This document shows positions 8,824 through 17,372 of a stretch of DNA of 64,000 bases, piece by piece. Source of the DNA: UBA4742 sp002403895 (lineage in GTDB: Bacteria > Actinomycetota > Acidimicrobiia > Acidimicrobiales > Acidimicrobilacustridaceae); the NCBI GenBank assembly GCA_036823295.1, contig DAISGD010000010.1:9235-73234 (forward strand), given 5' to 3'. Made by a program: the position numbers and the translations under genes. Numbering within the stretch: position 1 is the stretch's first letter; every line of letters begins with the position of its first letter. The notes under the pieces are model-generated. The model was given only the letters and a program-made list of their open reading frames with translations, was not told the DNA's origin and did no database searches.

Positions 8824-9459
8824 TCAGACGCCGTGCACCGCGCCGTCGCGCCGGTCGTGCTGGGCCGCCGGGGCGGCCGCCACCATGGTGAAGCGCAACG
8901 CCTTGCGGCCACGATTGGCGTAGCCATGAGGACGGTCGGCCTCGAACAACACCGCCGAACCGGCCGGTACGGCATGGTCCACGCCGTCGACCGACAGCGT
9001 CAGGGTGCCGTCGTGGACGTGGAGCATCTCCCGGGTGCCGGGCTGATGGTCCTGGGAGGGGTAGGCGTCGCCGGGCGTCATCCGCCACTCCCACAGCTCG
9101 AGGTGCTCCCGCCGGTCGCTGCCCACCAGGAGCCGGCCCACGCTGCCCGGTTTGCCGTGCCACAACTCCGCCGCTTCGTCCGGTCCCACGATACGGACGG
9201 CGGGGGCCTGGCCCAACTCGACTATCGCCGCGAGCGAGATGCCGAACGCCTCGGCCACGCGACACAGGGTGCCGATGCTGGGGTTCGTCCGGTTCTGCTC
9301 GATCTGCACGAGCATGCCCTTGCTCACCCCGGAGCGGCCGGCCAACTCGTCGAGTGTCCAGCCCTGCTCGGTGCGCATGGCCCGGACGTTGCGGGCGATG
9401 GTCGAGATGGTGGCAGACGACGGATCGGCGGCCTCATCGACGGGCTCGACTTCAGTCAT
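8824..9459 (-). CDS. XRE-cupin transcriptional regulator
   Basis: A 211-residue protein. The helix-turn-helix is near residues 22-75 (RNVRAMRTEQGWTLDELA, SGVSKGMLVQIEQNRTNPS). The C-terminal cupin_2 sensor has PGTREMLHVHDGTLTLSVDG and a later His in FEADRPHGYAN. Such regulators often control a transporter or an amine/amino-acid pathway; here the divergent gene is a DMT exporter. The ATG at 9459 is chosen because GAGGAG stands 8 nt upstream; a GTG 9 nt earlier would overlap it. Confidence 0.9.
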   Translation of the reverse strand: MTEVEPVDEAADPSSATISTIARNVRAMRTEQGWTLDELAGRSGVSKGMLVQIEQNRTNPSIGTLCRVAEAFGISLAAIVELGQAPAVRIVGPDEAAELWHGKPGSVGRLLVGSDRREHLELWEWRMTPGDAYPSQDHQPGTREMLHVHDGTLTLSVDGVDHAVPAGSAVLFEADRPHGYANRGRKALRFTMVAAAPAAQHDRRDGAVHGV

Positions 9460-9484
9460 GGTCCCCACTCCTCACCGGACAGAA

Positions 9485-9526
9485 TGACCAGTGTAGTGAC
9501 CAACTGGTACATTCTGTTGTTATACT
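9485..9526. promoter_or_regulatory. Divergent regulatory region with TGACCA direct repeats and a -10 box
   Basis: Two TGACCA hexamers at 9485-9490 and 9497-9502 are spaced 12 bp apart, about one helical turn, a possible operator for the XRE regulator. A TATACT -10-like box at 9521-9526 lies 18 bp after the second TGACCA and would serve the DMT transporter gene. This local AT-rich stretch stands out in the GC-rich surroundings. Confidence 0.45.
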
Positions 9527-9578
9527 CGTCTGTTGTACCGCGTAGTCCACTGTATCGACCGACCCCAAGAGTCCCGCC

Positions 9579-10427
9579 ATGACCGCCATCCTCGCTCTCA
9601 GTGCCGCCGTCGTCTACGGAACCGCCGATTTCTTCGGCGGCGTCGCCGCGCGCCGTACCTCCCCGATGGCCGTCACCCTGTCCGCCCACCTCGTCGGCCT
9701 GATGCTGCTGGTCGTGGCCATCCCCGTGCTGCCGGCCGCCCATCCCCAGGTCAGCGACCTCGTCTATGGCGGGGTGGCTGGGGCCTTCGGAGCCGGCGGA
9801 CTGATCCTGTTCTACCGGGCCCTGTCGCGGGGGACCATGAGCGTGGTGGCACCGGTGGCCGCCCTGTTCGGCGCCGCCCTACCCGTCGTGGTCGGGGTCG
9901 GCCTCGGCGAGGAGCTCTCCATCCCCGCTCTGGTGGGGATCGCCATCGCCATCGCGGCCGTCGGCCTTGTCAGCCGGGAGGGCGAGCCCAGCGATGCGCG
10001 CCGCTCCCACGGGCCAGGCGACCATCCCCTGGTTCTGGCCATGATCGCCGGCGGCGCCTTCGGCAGCTTCTTCGTCCTGCTCAGCCAGACCCACGCCTCG
10101 GCCGGCCTGTGGCCGCTGCTGAGCGCTCGGGTGGTATCAGTCGCCCTTCTGGCCACCGTCACCGTGCTCAGCGGACGGTCGCTCCGCCCCGCGCCGGGCA
10201 GCCGTCGCCTCGTCATGGCCGCCGGCGCGGGCGACATGGTGGCCAACATCTTGTACCTGCTGGCCGTGCGTCGCGGGCTCGTCTCCCTGGTCGCGGTGAT
10301 CGTCGCCCTGTACCCGGCTACCACCGTGCTGTTGGCCCAGGTGGTATTGGGCGAGCGACTGCGGCGCATCCAGATCAGCGGTCTGGTGCTGGCCGCGGGG
10401 GCCGCCACCCTGCTCGCCCTGGCCTGA
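9579..10427 (+). CDS. EamA/DMT superfamily transporter
   Basis: A 282-residue integral membrane protein with about ten transmembrane helices in two EamA halves. The N-terminal half has YGTADFFGGVAARRTSPMA and the GGLILFYRALSRGTMSVVAP motif; the second half repeats it with NILYLLAVRRGLVSLVAVI, YPATTVLLAQVVLGERL. Family members export amino acids, purines or other metabolites. The divergent XRE-cupin gene is the probable regulator. Substrate unknown. Confidence 0.9.
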   Translation: MTAILALSAAVVYGTADFFGGVAARRTSPMAVTLSAHLVGLMLLVVAIPVLPAAHPQVSDLVYGGVAGAFGAGGLILFYRALSRGTMSVVAPVAALFGAALPVVVGVGLGEELSIPALVGIAIAIAAVGLVSREGEPSDARRSHGPGDHPLVLAMIAGGAFGSFFVLLSQTHASAGLWPLLSARVVSVALLATVTVLSGRSLRPAPGSRRLVMAAGAGDMVANILYLLAVRRGLVSLVAVIVALYPATTVLLAQVVLGERLRRIQISGLVLAAGAATLLALA

Positions 10428-10526
10428 GCCTCCTCGCCTTCCGCTCTGCACCGGGGGCCTCCGCCTGAGGCCGCATGCTGGCGCACCGACCGGGCACGCG
10501 GCCACGAATCGTGGCACCATCGCGTC

Positions 10527-10880
10527 GTGCTGGACCACGACGAAGAGCGCCGGTTGGCCGAGATCGAAGACCACCTGCGGCTGGACGATCCCGATTGGTT
10601 GGGGCAGTTCGAGGCGAGCGCGGATCGGACGCCGGGTGGTGACCAGACGACCGACGACTCCGATGAGCCCTACCAGCTCGTGGACCCACCGCATCCGGTG
10701 GTGCGCAGCATCCTCGCGCTGGCGGCGGCCGTGCTGGTCACGGCGTTGGTGACCGTTGTCTTCGGACCGAACCTCGGTGGTCTGGTGGCCGTGCTTTCGC
10801 TGTGCATCTCGGGGATGTACGCCTATCAGCTCCTGCGCGGCTGCCCGGGCCTGCGGTCATCGTCCGCGGACGACGACTGA
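10527..10880 (+). CDS. DUF3040 membrane protein
   Basis: A 117-residue protein with a GTG start. The N-terminus (DHDEERRLAEIEDHLRLDDP) matches the DUF3040 opening, a short amphipathic helix of the type LS..E...L..IE..L...DP. Two transmembrane helices follow (about residues 63-84 and 88-105). Length and layout fit DUF3040, an actinobacterial family of unknown function. Confidence 0.85.
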   Translation: MLDHDEERRLAEIEDHLRLDDPDWLGQFEASADRTPGGDQTTDDSDEPYQLVDPPHPVVRSILALAAAVLVTALVTVVFGPNLGGLVAVLSLCISGMYAYQLLRGCPGLRSSSADDD

Positions 10881-10901
10881 CCCCATCACCACCCCCGGTC
10901 C

Positions 10902-11573
10902 ATGAACGAAGCCCGCTCGGGGCCGGCCTCGCGCCCCGCCGACAACCCGGCCGCCGCCGAGGAGATCGGCGTCGGCCCTCATCCTCAGCCGTGGCCTGAC
11001 GATCCCCGCCTCGATCCCGAGCTCTTGCGCGACGGCGACCGACGCAACGTGGCCGACCGCTACCGCTACTGGGCGAACGCCGCCATCTTGGCCGACCTCG
11101 ACACCCGTCGACACCCGTTCCACGTGGCCATCGAAAACTGGAACCACGACATGAACATCGGGACCGTCGTGCGCAACGCCAACGCTTTCGCGGCGGAGGA
11201 GGTCCACATCGTGGGTCGCCGGAAATGGAACCGGCGGGGGGCCATGGTCACCGACCGCTACCAGCACATCCGTCACCACCCCACCATCGACGACCTGGTG
11301 GCGTGGGCAGAGGACGAGGATCTCCCCCTGGTGGGCATCGACAACCTGCCCGGCTCGGTCCCGTTGGAGTCGGTGGCCCTGCCCCTGCGGTGCGTGCTGC
11401 TCCTCGGTCAGGAAGGACCTGGGTTGTCCGACGCCGCTCGGGCGGCGGTGGGGATGGTGTGCTCCATCAGCCAGTACGGCTCGACCCGGTCCATCAACGC
11501 CGGGGTGGCATCAGGCATCGCCATGCACACCTGGATCCGCCAGCACGCGGAGCCCCCTTCCGAATCGGCGTAG
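10902..11573 (+). CDS. TrmH/SpoU family RNA 2'-O-methyltransferase
   Basis: A 223-residue SPOUT-class methyltransferase that would methylate ribose in rRNA or tRNA using SAM. Motif 1 is NIGTVVRNANAFAAEEVHIV, motif 2 is LRCVLLLGQEGPGLSDAA, motif 3 is SISQYGSTRSINAGVASGIAM, which forms the knotted SAM site. The N-terminal 60 residues are an actinobacterial extension. The stop codon lies inside a strong hairpin shared with the converging gatD gene. Confidence 0.9.
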   Translation: MNEARSGPASRPADNPAAAEEIGVGPHPQPWPDDPRLDPELLRDGDRRNVADRYRYWANAAILADLDTRRHPFHVAIENWNHDMNIGTVVRNANAFAAEEVHIVGRRKWNRRGAMVTDRYQHIRHHPTIDDLVAWAEDEDLPLVGIDNLPGSVPLESVALPLRCVLLLGQEGPGLSDAARAAVGMVCSISQYGSTRSINAGVASGIAMHTWIRQHAEPPSESA

Positions 11574-11633
11574 GAAACGGTCGCTAGAGCGACGACCGTT
11601 TCCTACGNNNNNNNNNNTTCCTACGCCGATTCG
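11561..11633. terminator. Long palindromic terminator interrupted by a 10-N assembly gap
   Basis: CGTAGGAAACGGTCG (11569-11583) and CGACCGTTTCCTACG (11593-11607) form a perfect 15-bp stem with a 9-nt loop. After ten Ns, TTCCTACGCCGATTCG (11618-11633) is the exact complement of 11561-11576. The two flanks share the 8-mer TTCCTACG; merging them removes the gap and leaves a perfect 23-bp stem. It covers the stop codons of both converging genes and probably terminates both. Confidence 0.8.
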
Positions 11634-12408
11634 AGGATGGGTGGGCGGCCGGTTCCACCTCGGCGCGGGCTGCGGCAGCGACGGCTAGGCGTTCGCGGTG
11701 GAGCCGCTCGGCCAGCAGGACGGGAAGCGGGTCGAGGGGGCCCACCACCCAGGCGAGGAGGACATCGGCCAAATGCGGATTGCGCGGGAGCACGGGCCCG
11801 TGCAGGTACGTGCCCACCACCTGGCCGGTGACGGCGCCGTCAAAGTGATGATCGTTGCCCACGCCCACCGTGACCCGACCGAGGGCCACCGAGCCGGGGC
11901 CGAGGACGGTGCGACCGCCGTGGTTCTCGAATCCGGTCAGCGGCTCGGAACCGAGCAAGCCCGCCGCTCCCAGCGGGCCGTCGGACGGATCGACCACGCA
12001 CTCGCCCACCGCCCGCACCTCCAGCCGGTCGGTCGTGCAGTCGAGCAGGCCGATCCCGGTGTGAGGCTCGCCATCGGATCCACCGAACTCGCGCCCCAGT
12101 ACCTGCATGCCGGCGCAGACGGCCAGCACGGCCGCCCCGCGGTCGACGGCGCGCTCGAGGCCGCTCAGCAGCACGGTGTCGCGCAGCAAGGCCAGCTGGG
12201 CGGCGTCCTCCCCACCCCCGATGACCAGAACCCGCACGTGGTCGGGCACCTCCGCCCCGGGCCCCAGGGGCACCACCTCGGCGGCGATACCGCGCCACTG
12301 CAACCGGCGGACCAAGACCACGGCGTTGCCGCTGTCGCCGTAGGTCCCGAGCAAGTCGGGACGAACCAGGCCGATACCGACCGGGGTGGTGGCGCGTTCA
12401 CCGGGCAC
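11584..12408 (-). CDS. gatD: Lipid II isoglutaminyl synthase, glutamine amidotransferase subunit GatD
   Basis: Class I (CobB/CobQ-type) glutaminase that supplies ammonia to MurT for amidation of D-Glu in the lipid II stem peptide. Visible signs are the N-terminal strand IGLVRPDLLGTYGDSGNAVV, VLVIGGGEDAAQ, the nucleophile Cys in VLAVCAGMQVLG and the His of GTYLHGPVLPRNP. It overlaps the murT end by 11 nt, so the pair is co-translated. The last codons cross the N gap: the end reads NRRR, gap, RKRSSL, and stays in frame if the gap is closed by its 8-nt overlap. GTG start. Confidence 0.88.
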   Translation of the reverse strand: MPGERATTPVGIGLVRPDLLGTYGDSGNAVVLVRRLQWRGIAAEVVPLGPGAEVPDHVRVLVIGGGEDAAQLALLRDTVLLSGLERAVDRGAAVLAVCAGMQVLGREFGGSDGEPHTGIGLLDCTTDRLEVRAVGECVVDPSDGPLGAAGLLGSEPLTGFENHGGRTVLGPGSVALGRVTVGVGNDHHFDGAVTGQVVGTYLHGPVLPRNPHLADVLLAWVVGPLDPLPVLLAERLHRERLAVAAAARAEVEPAAHPSSNRRRXXXXRRKRSSL

Positions 12409-13669
12409 GGGCCAGCTCCGATCGCACCTGCTGGAAAGCGCTGTAGTTGGCGATCAGCTCGACCGGGCCCGGACCGGCCAGGCCGGCGGCGGCCACCAGC
12501 GAGTCGGCCACGGTGACGTCGATCTCCGCGTAGACCAGGCGCACGGCCAGGTCGGTGGCCCGCTCTCCGAAGCACACGACGGGGCGGCCGGCCAACAGCT
12601 CCATGGGGACGTCCCAGATCCACGACGGGTCGCGCCCGTCCTGCACCTGGGCGTTGAACCCGAGGATGACGGGGGCGTCGGTGGCCCCCACCAGACCGAG
12701 CACGTCGACCCAGCCCGCCGGGTTCTTGGCCAGATGGAGGTGCAGGTGAGCGCCGTGATACGTGACCCACTCGTAACGGCCCTCGATGCTGCGAATGGTC
12801 CGCCACCGCGCCAGCGCCTCGGCCGGGTCGACCTCGAGTTGCTCGACGGCGGCGAGGGCCATGGCGGCGTTGGCGGCGGCCGAACGCCCGGGCAGAGCCA
12901 GGTCCAGGGTGAGCGGGCCGGCCTCGGTCTCGACCACGCCATCTCCCAGGGCAAACGCGCAAGTCGGGCGGGCACGGCCGCACCCGTCGCAATGCCATCC
13001 GTCGCCGGCAAACGTGAGCAGCGCGCCACACCAGGGGCAGGCCGAGGCATCGAGCTCCCAGGCCAATCCGGCCGCGACCCAGACCGTGGGGAGCTCGCCG
13101 GCGGCGAACACCACGAGGGGATCATCGCCGTTCGCCACGATCACCCGAGGTGGGTCGGCCGCCAACGCTTCCTGCCAACGGTCGGCCGTCGCCCGGACCT
13201 CGTGCATCCGGTCGAGCTGATCACGAGACAGATTGAGCAGCACGACCACCTCAGGCCGCACCATCGACAGGGCCCAGGGTACGACTGCCTCGTCCACCTC
13301 GAGGGCAGCCAGGGCAGCATCGGGCGATCGCAACAACGCGCCGGCAATCCCGTTGGCCAGGTTCGACCCGGTGTGGTTGCTGGCGGTAAGCGCGGCGGTG
13401 GCCAGGCCCTCGGCAATGAGCCGGGTGGTGGTGGTCTTGCCGTTGGTCCCGGACACGAGCACCACCCGCATGGATCGGGCCAGCGTCGCCGCCACCGTGG
13501 GATCGATCCGGAGGGCGACCAATCCGCCGATGACGGTGCCCTCCCCGCGACCGGCGAGTTGGGACACTTTGGACACAGCCCGCCCGGACACGAGGGCGGC
13601 CCGGCCTCGGAAGCCGGGACCGGCGTCGGGGCGAGGAGAAGCGGTCGGAGCGGGGGTCGAGTCGGCCAT
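12398..13669 (-). CDS. murT: Lipid II isoglutaminyl synthase, ligase subunit MurT
   Basis: A Mur-ligase-like enzyme that with GatD amidates D-glutamate of peptidoglycan precursors. The ATP loop is VVLVSGTNGKTTTTRLIAEG near residue 70. A Cys4 zinc ribbon typical of MurT is CPWCGALL...WHCDGCG. The C-terminal DUF1727 domain contains FNAQVQDGRDPSWIWDVP. The 423 residues are normal in length. ATG 13669 is chosen; a GTG one codon earlier is possible. It is the first gene of the murT-gatD pair. Confidence 0.92.
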   Translation of the reverse strand: MADSTPAPTASPRPDAGPGFRGRAALVSGRAVSKVSQLAGRGEGTVIGGLVALRIDPTVAATLARSMRVVLVSGTNGKTTTTRLIAEGLATAALTASNHTGSNLANGIAGALLRSPDAALAALEVDEAVVPWALSMVRPEVVVLLNLSRDQLDRMHEVRATADRWQEALAADPPRVIVANGDDPLVVFAAGELPTVWVAAGLAWELDASACPWCGALLTFAGDGWHCDGCGRARPTCAFALGDGVVETEAGPLTLDLALPGRSAAANAAMALAAVEQLEVDPAEALARWRTIRSIEGRYEWVTYHGAHLHLHLAKNPAGWVDVLGLVGATDAPVILGFNAQVQDGRDPSWIWDVPMELLAGRPVVCFGERATDLAVRLVYAEIDVTVADSLVAAAGLAGPGPVELIANYSAFQQVRSELARAR

Positions 13670-13753
13670 CACGAGTGGCCGAAACGGTACCCGACCCGGG
13701 CTGGTGGCCGAACCCCGATACCGGCCGAACTGGGTGGTCAGTAACCTGGCGGG

Positions 13754-14731
13754 GTGACATCACCCGGGGCCCACCGCGGTCACTCCCCCGAACACCAACC
13801 CGGGCTTGCCGCTGTTGGCCCCAGCCGCCAGACCCAACGCCGGGCGCTCACCTTCGCCCTCGTGGCCAACGCCAGCTTCCTCATCGCCGAGGTCATCGGT
13901 GGCCTCGTGTTCAACTCGCTGGCCCTGCTGGCCGACGCCGCCCACATGGCCTCCGACGTCATCGGCCTGAGCATCGCCCTGGTGGCCATGGCCCTCATCG
14001 CCCGCCCCGCCACTTCCCGCCACAGCTTCGGTCTCAAGCGAGCCGAGGTGCTGGCCGCCCAAGTCAACGGCCTGATCCTGGTAGGCGTCTCGGCCTGGAT
14101 CATCGTCGAGGCGGTACAGCGGTTCGGCACCACCGTCGACATCCGGGGCGGTGGGGTGATCGTGATCGCCTCGCTGGGGCTGCTGGTGAACCTGGGCAGC
14201 GCGGTGATCCTGCTGCGGGCCCAGGGCCACAGCCTGAACATGCACGGCGCCGTCCTGCACATGGCCGCGGACGCGGCCGGTTCGGTGGGCGCCATCATCG
14301 CCGGCGTGGCGGTGGTGGTGTGGCAGGCGGACTGGGTCGACCCAGCCGTGTCCATCCTCATCGCCATGCTGGTGCTGTGGTCGGCCTGGGGCCTGCTGCG
14401 CGACACCACCAACGTGTTGTTGGAGGGCACGCCGCGGGGCATCGATCCCGCCGACGTCGGCACCGCCCTGGCCGCCGAGACGAGCGTCGAGACCGTCCAC
14501 CACCTCCATCTGTGGAGCGTGGCTTCGGATGAGCCGGCGCTGTCGGCCCACGTGGTGCTGGCGGGCGAGGTGACGTTGCACCAGGCTCAGGAGCGGGGCA
14601 ACGAGCTGAAAGCCATGCTGGCCGAGCGGTTCGGCATCGACCACGCCACCCTCGAGCTCGAGTGCCACCCGTGCGAGGACCCCCACACCGCCGAGCACAT
14701 CGCCACCCACCCCCACGCGCACTCCGACTGA
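13754..14731 (+). CDS. Cation diffusion facilitator (CzcD/ZitB-like) metal exporter
   Basis: A 325-residue CDF transporter exporting Zn2+ or a similar divalent ion by proton exchange. Six transmembrane helices are seen. The binding-site motifs are NSLALLADAAHMASDVIGL in helix 2 and LHMAADAAGSVGA in helix 5, each with the HxxxD/DxxxD pattern. A cytoplasmic C-terminal domain follows, ending in a metal-rich tail (CHPCEDPHTAEHIATHPHAH). A GTG start is used. The next two genes are a metal-sensing repressor and a P-type ATPase, so this is a metal resistance cluster. Confidence 0.92.
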   Translation: MTSPGAHRGHSPEHQPGLAAVGPSRQTQRRALTFALVANASFLIAEVIGGLVFNSLALLADAAHMASDVIGLSIALVAMALIARPATSRHSFGLKRAEVLAAQVNGLILVGVSAWIIVEAVQRFGTTVDIRGGGVIVIASLGLLVNLGSAVILLRAQGHSLNMHGAVLHMAADAAGSVGAIIAGVAVVVWQADWVDPAVSILIAMLVLWSAWGLLRDTTNVLLEGTPRGIDPADVGTALAAETSVETVHHLHLWSVASDEPALSAHVVLAGEVTLHQAQERGNELKAMLAERFGIDHATLELECHPCEDPHTAEHIATHPHAHSD

Positions 14732-14767
14732 GTCTTCCTCAAGGCGCCGACCGACCTGGGTTAGCGG

Positions 14768-15049
14768 TCAGCTGCGCAGGAGGCGGGCGACGGCGGCGAC
14801 CGCCTCCTCGACCTTGGCATCGCCGGCCGCGGGACTCTCCTCGGCGGCCTCACGTACGCAGTGGCGCATGTGCTCGTCGAGCAGGCCGAGCCCCACACCC
14901 TGCAGGGCGCGGGTCACCGAGGAGATCTGGGTGAGCACGTTGATGCAGTACTGCTCGTCGTCGATCATCTTCTGAAGGCCGCGGACCTGCCCTTCGATGC
15001 GGCGCAAGCGCTTGACGTAGTCGTCCTTGGTGATGGAGTAGCCAGCCAT
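14768..15049 (-). CDS. CsoR/RcnR-family metal-sensing transcriptional repressor
   Basis: A 93-residue all-helical repressor. Typical CsoR residues are seen: VKRLRRIEGQVRGLQKMIDD in helix 1, the first metal Cys in DEQYCINVLTQ, and HMRHCV with the second His and Cys, giving the C-H-C Cu(I) set. It is divergent from the P-type ATPase with about 25 bp between start codons, so binding there would block both. Copper is the likely ligand from the C-H-C set; that is inference. Confidence 0.93.
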   Translation of the reverse strand: MAGYSITKDDYVKRLRRIEGQVRGLQKMIDDEQYCINVLTQISSVTRALQGVGLGLLDEHMRHCVREAAEESPAAGDAKVEEAVAAVARLLRS

Positions 15050-15074
15050 AGGGTCGGGGGGTATCCTATCCCAC
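15050..15074. promoter_or_regulatory. Shared divergent promoter/operator between the CsoR-like gene and the P-type ATPase
   Basis: The whole gap between the two start codons is about 25 bp. It contains a G-run followed by TATCCTAT, which reads TATCCT on the plus strand and TAGGATA on the minus strand, so one symmetric box can be the -10 for both directions. TATCCT ends about 7 nt before the ATPase ATG, which predicts a leaderless transcript. The G-run with TATCC resembles CsoR operators (GGGGGTA...TACCCC type). Confidence 0.55.
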
Positions 15075-17372
15075 ATGACCACCGTGCGCACCGACCTTCC
15101 CATCGAAGGAATGACGTGCACCGCCTGTGCCGCCCGTATCGGCAAGGGGCTGGGCCAGATCGACGGCGTCGACGAGGCCAGCGTCAACTTCGCCAACCAC
15201 CGGGCCACCGTCGTCTACGACCCCGAGGCGGTGACGGTGGGCGATCTGCGGGCCACGGTCGCCTCCCTCGGGTACGCCAGCCCGGAGCCCGACGACCAGG
15301 CTGAGGCCGAGCGGGCGTGGCAACGCACGCTTGCCCGGCGGCTGGTGTTGGCCGCCGTGCTCACTGTCCCCGCCCTGTTGCTCTCGATGATCCCGGCCCT
15401 GCAGTTCTCGCGCTGGCCGTGGCTGGCGTTCGTGCTCATCACGCCCGTCGTGTTCGTGAGCGGGGCGGGGTTCCACCGAGCGGCGGTGCTGAACCTCCGC
15501 CACGGCACCGCCACCATGGACACCCTCGTGTCCCTGGGCACCCTGGCTGCCTGGGGATGGTCGACGGTGGCTCTTGTGTTCCTCGGCGCCGGCGAAGTCG
15601 GGGGCGGGTCGATGGCGGCCGGCTCGACCGACCTGCCCAACGTGTACTTCGAGACGGCGGGGGTGATCGTCACCTTGATCCTGCTGGGTAAGTGGTTCGA
15701 GGCCCGGGCCACCCGGCGCTCGGGCGATGCCTTGCGGGCCCTGGCCGAACTGGGGGCCAAGACGGCCACGCTCGATGACGGTCGCGAGATCCCGCTCGAT
15801 GCGCTCGAGGTGGGCATGCGCTTCGTCGTGCGGCCGGGGGCCAAGGTCGCCACTGACGGAACCGTGGTCGACGGTCACTCCGCGGTGGACATGAGCATGC
15901 TCACCGGTGAGCCGGTGCCCGTCGAGGTCGGTCCCGGCGACATGGTCATCGGGGCCACCGTGAACACCAACGGCCACCTCGTGGTGCAAGCCACCAAGGT
16001 GGGGGCCGACACCGCCCTGGCGCAGATCGTCCGGCTGGTGGAACTGGCGCAGGGTTCACGAGCACCCGTGCAGCGCCTGGTCGACCGGGTCGCCGCTGTG
16101 TTCGTGCCCGCCGTGCTGGTCATCGCTCTGCTCACCCTGCTGGGCTGGCTGGTGACTGGTCATCCTGCCAGCGATGCCTTCACCGCGGCGGTGGCCGTGC
16201 TCATCATCGCCTGCCCCTGCGCCCTGGGCTTGGCCACGCCGACCGCCATCATGGTCGGCACCGGTCGGGGCGCCCAGCTCGGCGTGATCATCAAGGGCGG
16301 CGAGGTGCTGGAGCGGGCCGAGCAGGTGGACGTGGCCGTGGTCGACAAGACCGGCACCCTCACCGAGGCCCGCATGGAGCTGGCCGACGTGGCCCCCTCC
16401 CCCGGCGTGGACCGCACCGAGGCCTTGGCCCGCGCCGCGGCCCTCGAGGCCCGGTCCGAACATCCGATCGCCGCTGCCATCGTGCGCGCCGTGATCGACG
16501 TGGACCTGCCCGAGGTGACCGACTTCGTGAACCGTCCCGGCCTCGGCGTACGGGGCCTGATCGACGGCGTCGAGACCCGCGTCGGGCGTCGCTCACTGTT
16601 CGACGTCGTGCCCGCCGAGATCGAGGACGCCACCAGCGCCGCCGAGGCCCGGGGCCACACTGCGGTGCTCGTGGGTTGGGGCGGCGACGACGGAGCGGTC
16701 CCCGCCCGGGCCGTGCTCGAGGTGGCCGACCGGGTGCGGCCGACCAGCGCCGCCGCGGTAGCTGATCTGCATCGCATGGGCCTGGAGGTAGTGGTGGTCA
16801 CCGGCGACAACCGCCGGACCGCCGAAGCCGTCGCCGCCGAGGTCGAAGCCGACCGGGTGGTGTCCGAGGTCCTGCCCGAGGACAAGGTGGCGGAGGTGCG
16901 CCGCCTGCAGGCCGAGGGCCACCGGGTGGCCATGATCGGCGACGGAGTGAACGACGCTCCCGCGCTGGCCGCCGCCGATCTGGGCATCGCCATGGGCACG
17001 GGGACCGACGTGGCCATCGAAGCCTCGGACTTGACCGTCGTGAGCGGCGATCTGCGGGCTGCCGCCGATGCCATCGCCCTGGCCCGGCGCACATTTTCGA
17101 CGATCAAGGGCAACCTCTTCTGGGCCTTCGCCTACAACGTGGCCGCCATCCCCTTGGCCGCCCTCGGCGTGCTCAACCCGATGATCGCGGCGGGGGCCAT
17201 GGGCTTCTCGTCGGTGTTCGTGGTGAGCAACAGCTTGCGGCTCCGCCGCTTCCAGGGCGTCCGCGGCGCCACGAACGCCCCACCACACCCCGGTCCCTCT
17301 CCTTTGGACGTCACTTCTGCCCGCCCAGCGGGAAGATCCGGGGGGGAAATCGGCCAGCTCAGGCGACGATGA
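15075..17372 (+). CDS. Heavy-metal P1B-type ATPase (CopA-like)
   Basis: A 765-residue copper-type exporting ATPase. One N-terminal HMA domain has GMTCTACAARI. About eight transmembrane helices follow; helix 6 has the ion motif CPC in IIACPCALGLATPTAIMVG. The phosphorylation site is VVDKTGTLTEA, with HP in ARSEHPIAAAI and the hinge MIGDGVNDAPALAAADLG. CPC predicts Cu(I) or Ag(I). It is controlled by the adjacent CsoR-like repressor. The 3' end overlaps the converging L,D-transpeptidase gene by 14 nt. The last 40 residues are low-complexity. Confidence 0.95.
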   Translation: MTTVRTDLPIEGMTCTACAARIGKGLGQIDGVDEASVNFANHRATVVYDPEAVTVGDLRATVASLGYASPEPDDQAEAERAWQRTLARRLVLAAVLTVPALLLSMIPALQFSRWPWLAFVLITPVVFVSGAGFHRAAVLNLRHGTATMDTLVSLGTLAAWGWSTVALVFLGAGEVGGGSMAAGSTDLPNVYFETAGVIVTLILLGKWFEARATRRSGDALRALAELGAKTATLDDGREIPLDALEVGMRFVVRPGAKVATDGTVVDGHSAVDMSMLTGEPVPVEVGPGDMVIGATVNTNGHLVVQATKVGADTALAQIVRLVELAQGSRAPVQRLVDRVAAVFVPAVLVIALLTLLGWLVTGHPASDAFTAAVAVLIIACPCALGLATPTAIMVGTGRGAQLGVIIKGGEVLERAEQVDVAVVDKTGTLTEARMELADVAPSPGVDRTEALARAAALEARSEHPIAAAIVRAVIDVDLPEVTDFVNRPGLGVRGLIDGVETRVGRRSLFDVVPAEIEDATSAAEARGHTAVLVGWGGDDGAVPARAVLEVADRVRPTSAAAVADLHRMGLEVVVVTGDNRRTAEAVAAEVEADRVVSEVLPEDKVAEVRRLQAEGHRVAMIGDGVNDAPALAAADLGIAMGTGTDVAIEASDLTVVSGDLRAAADAIALARRTFSTIKGNLFWAFAYNVAAIPLAALGVLNPMIAAGAMGFSSVFVVSNSLRLRRFQGVRGATNAPPHPGPSPLDVTSARPAGRSGGEIGQLRRR

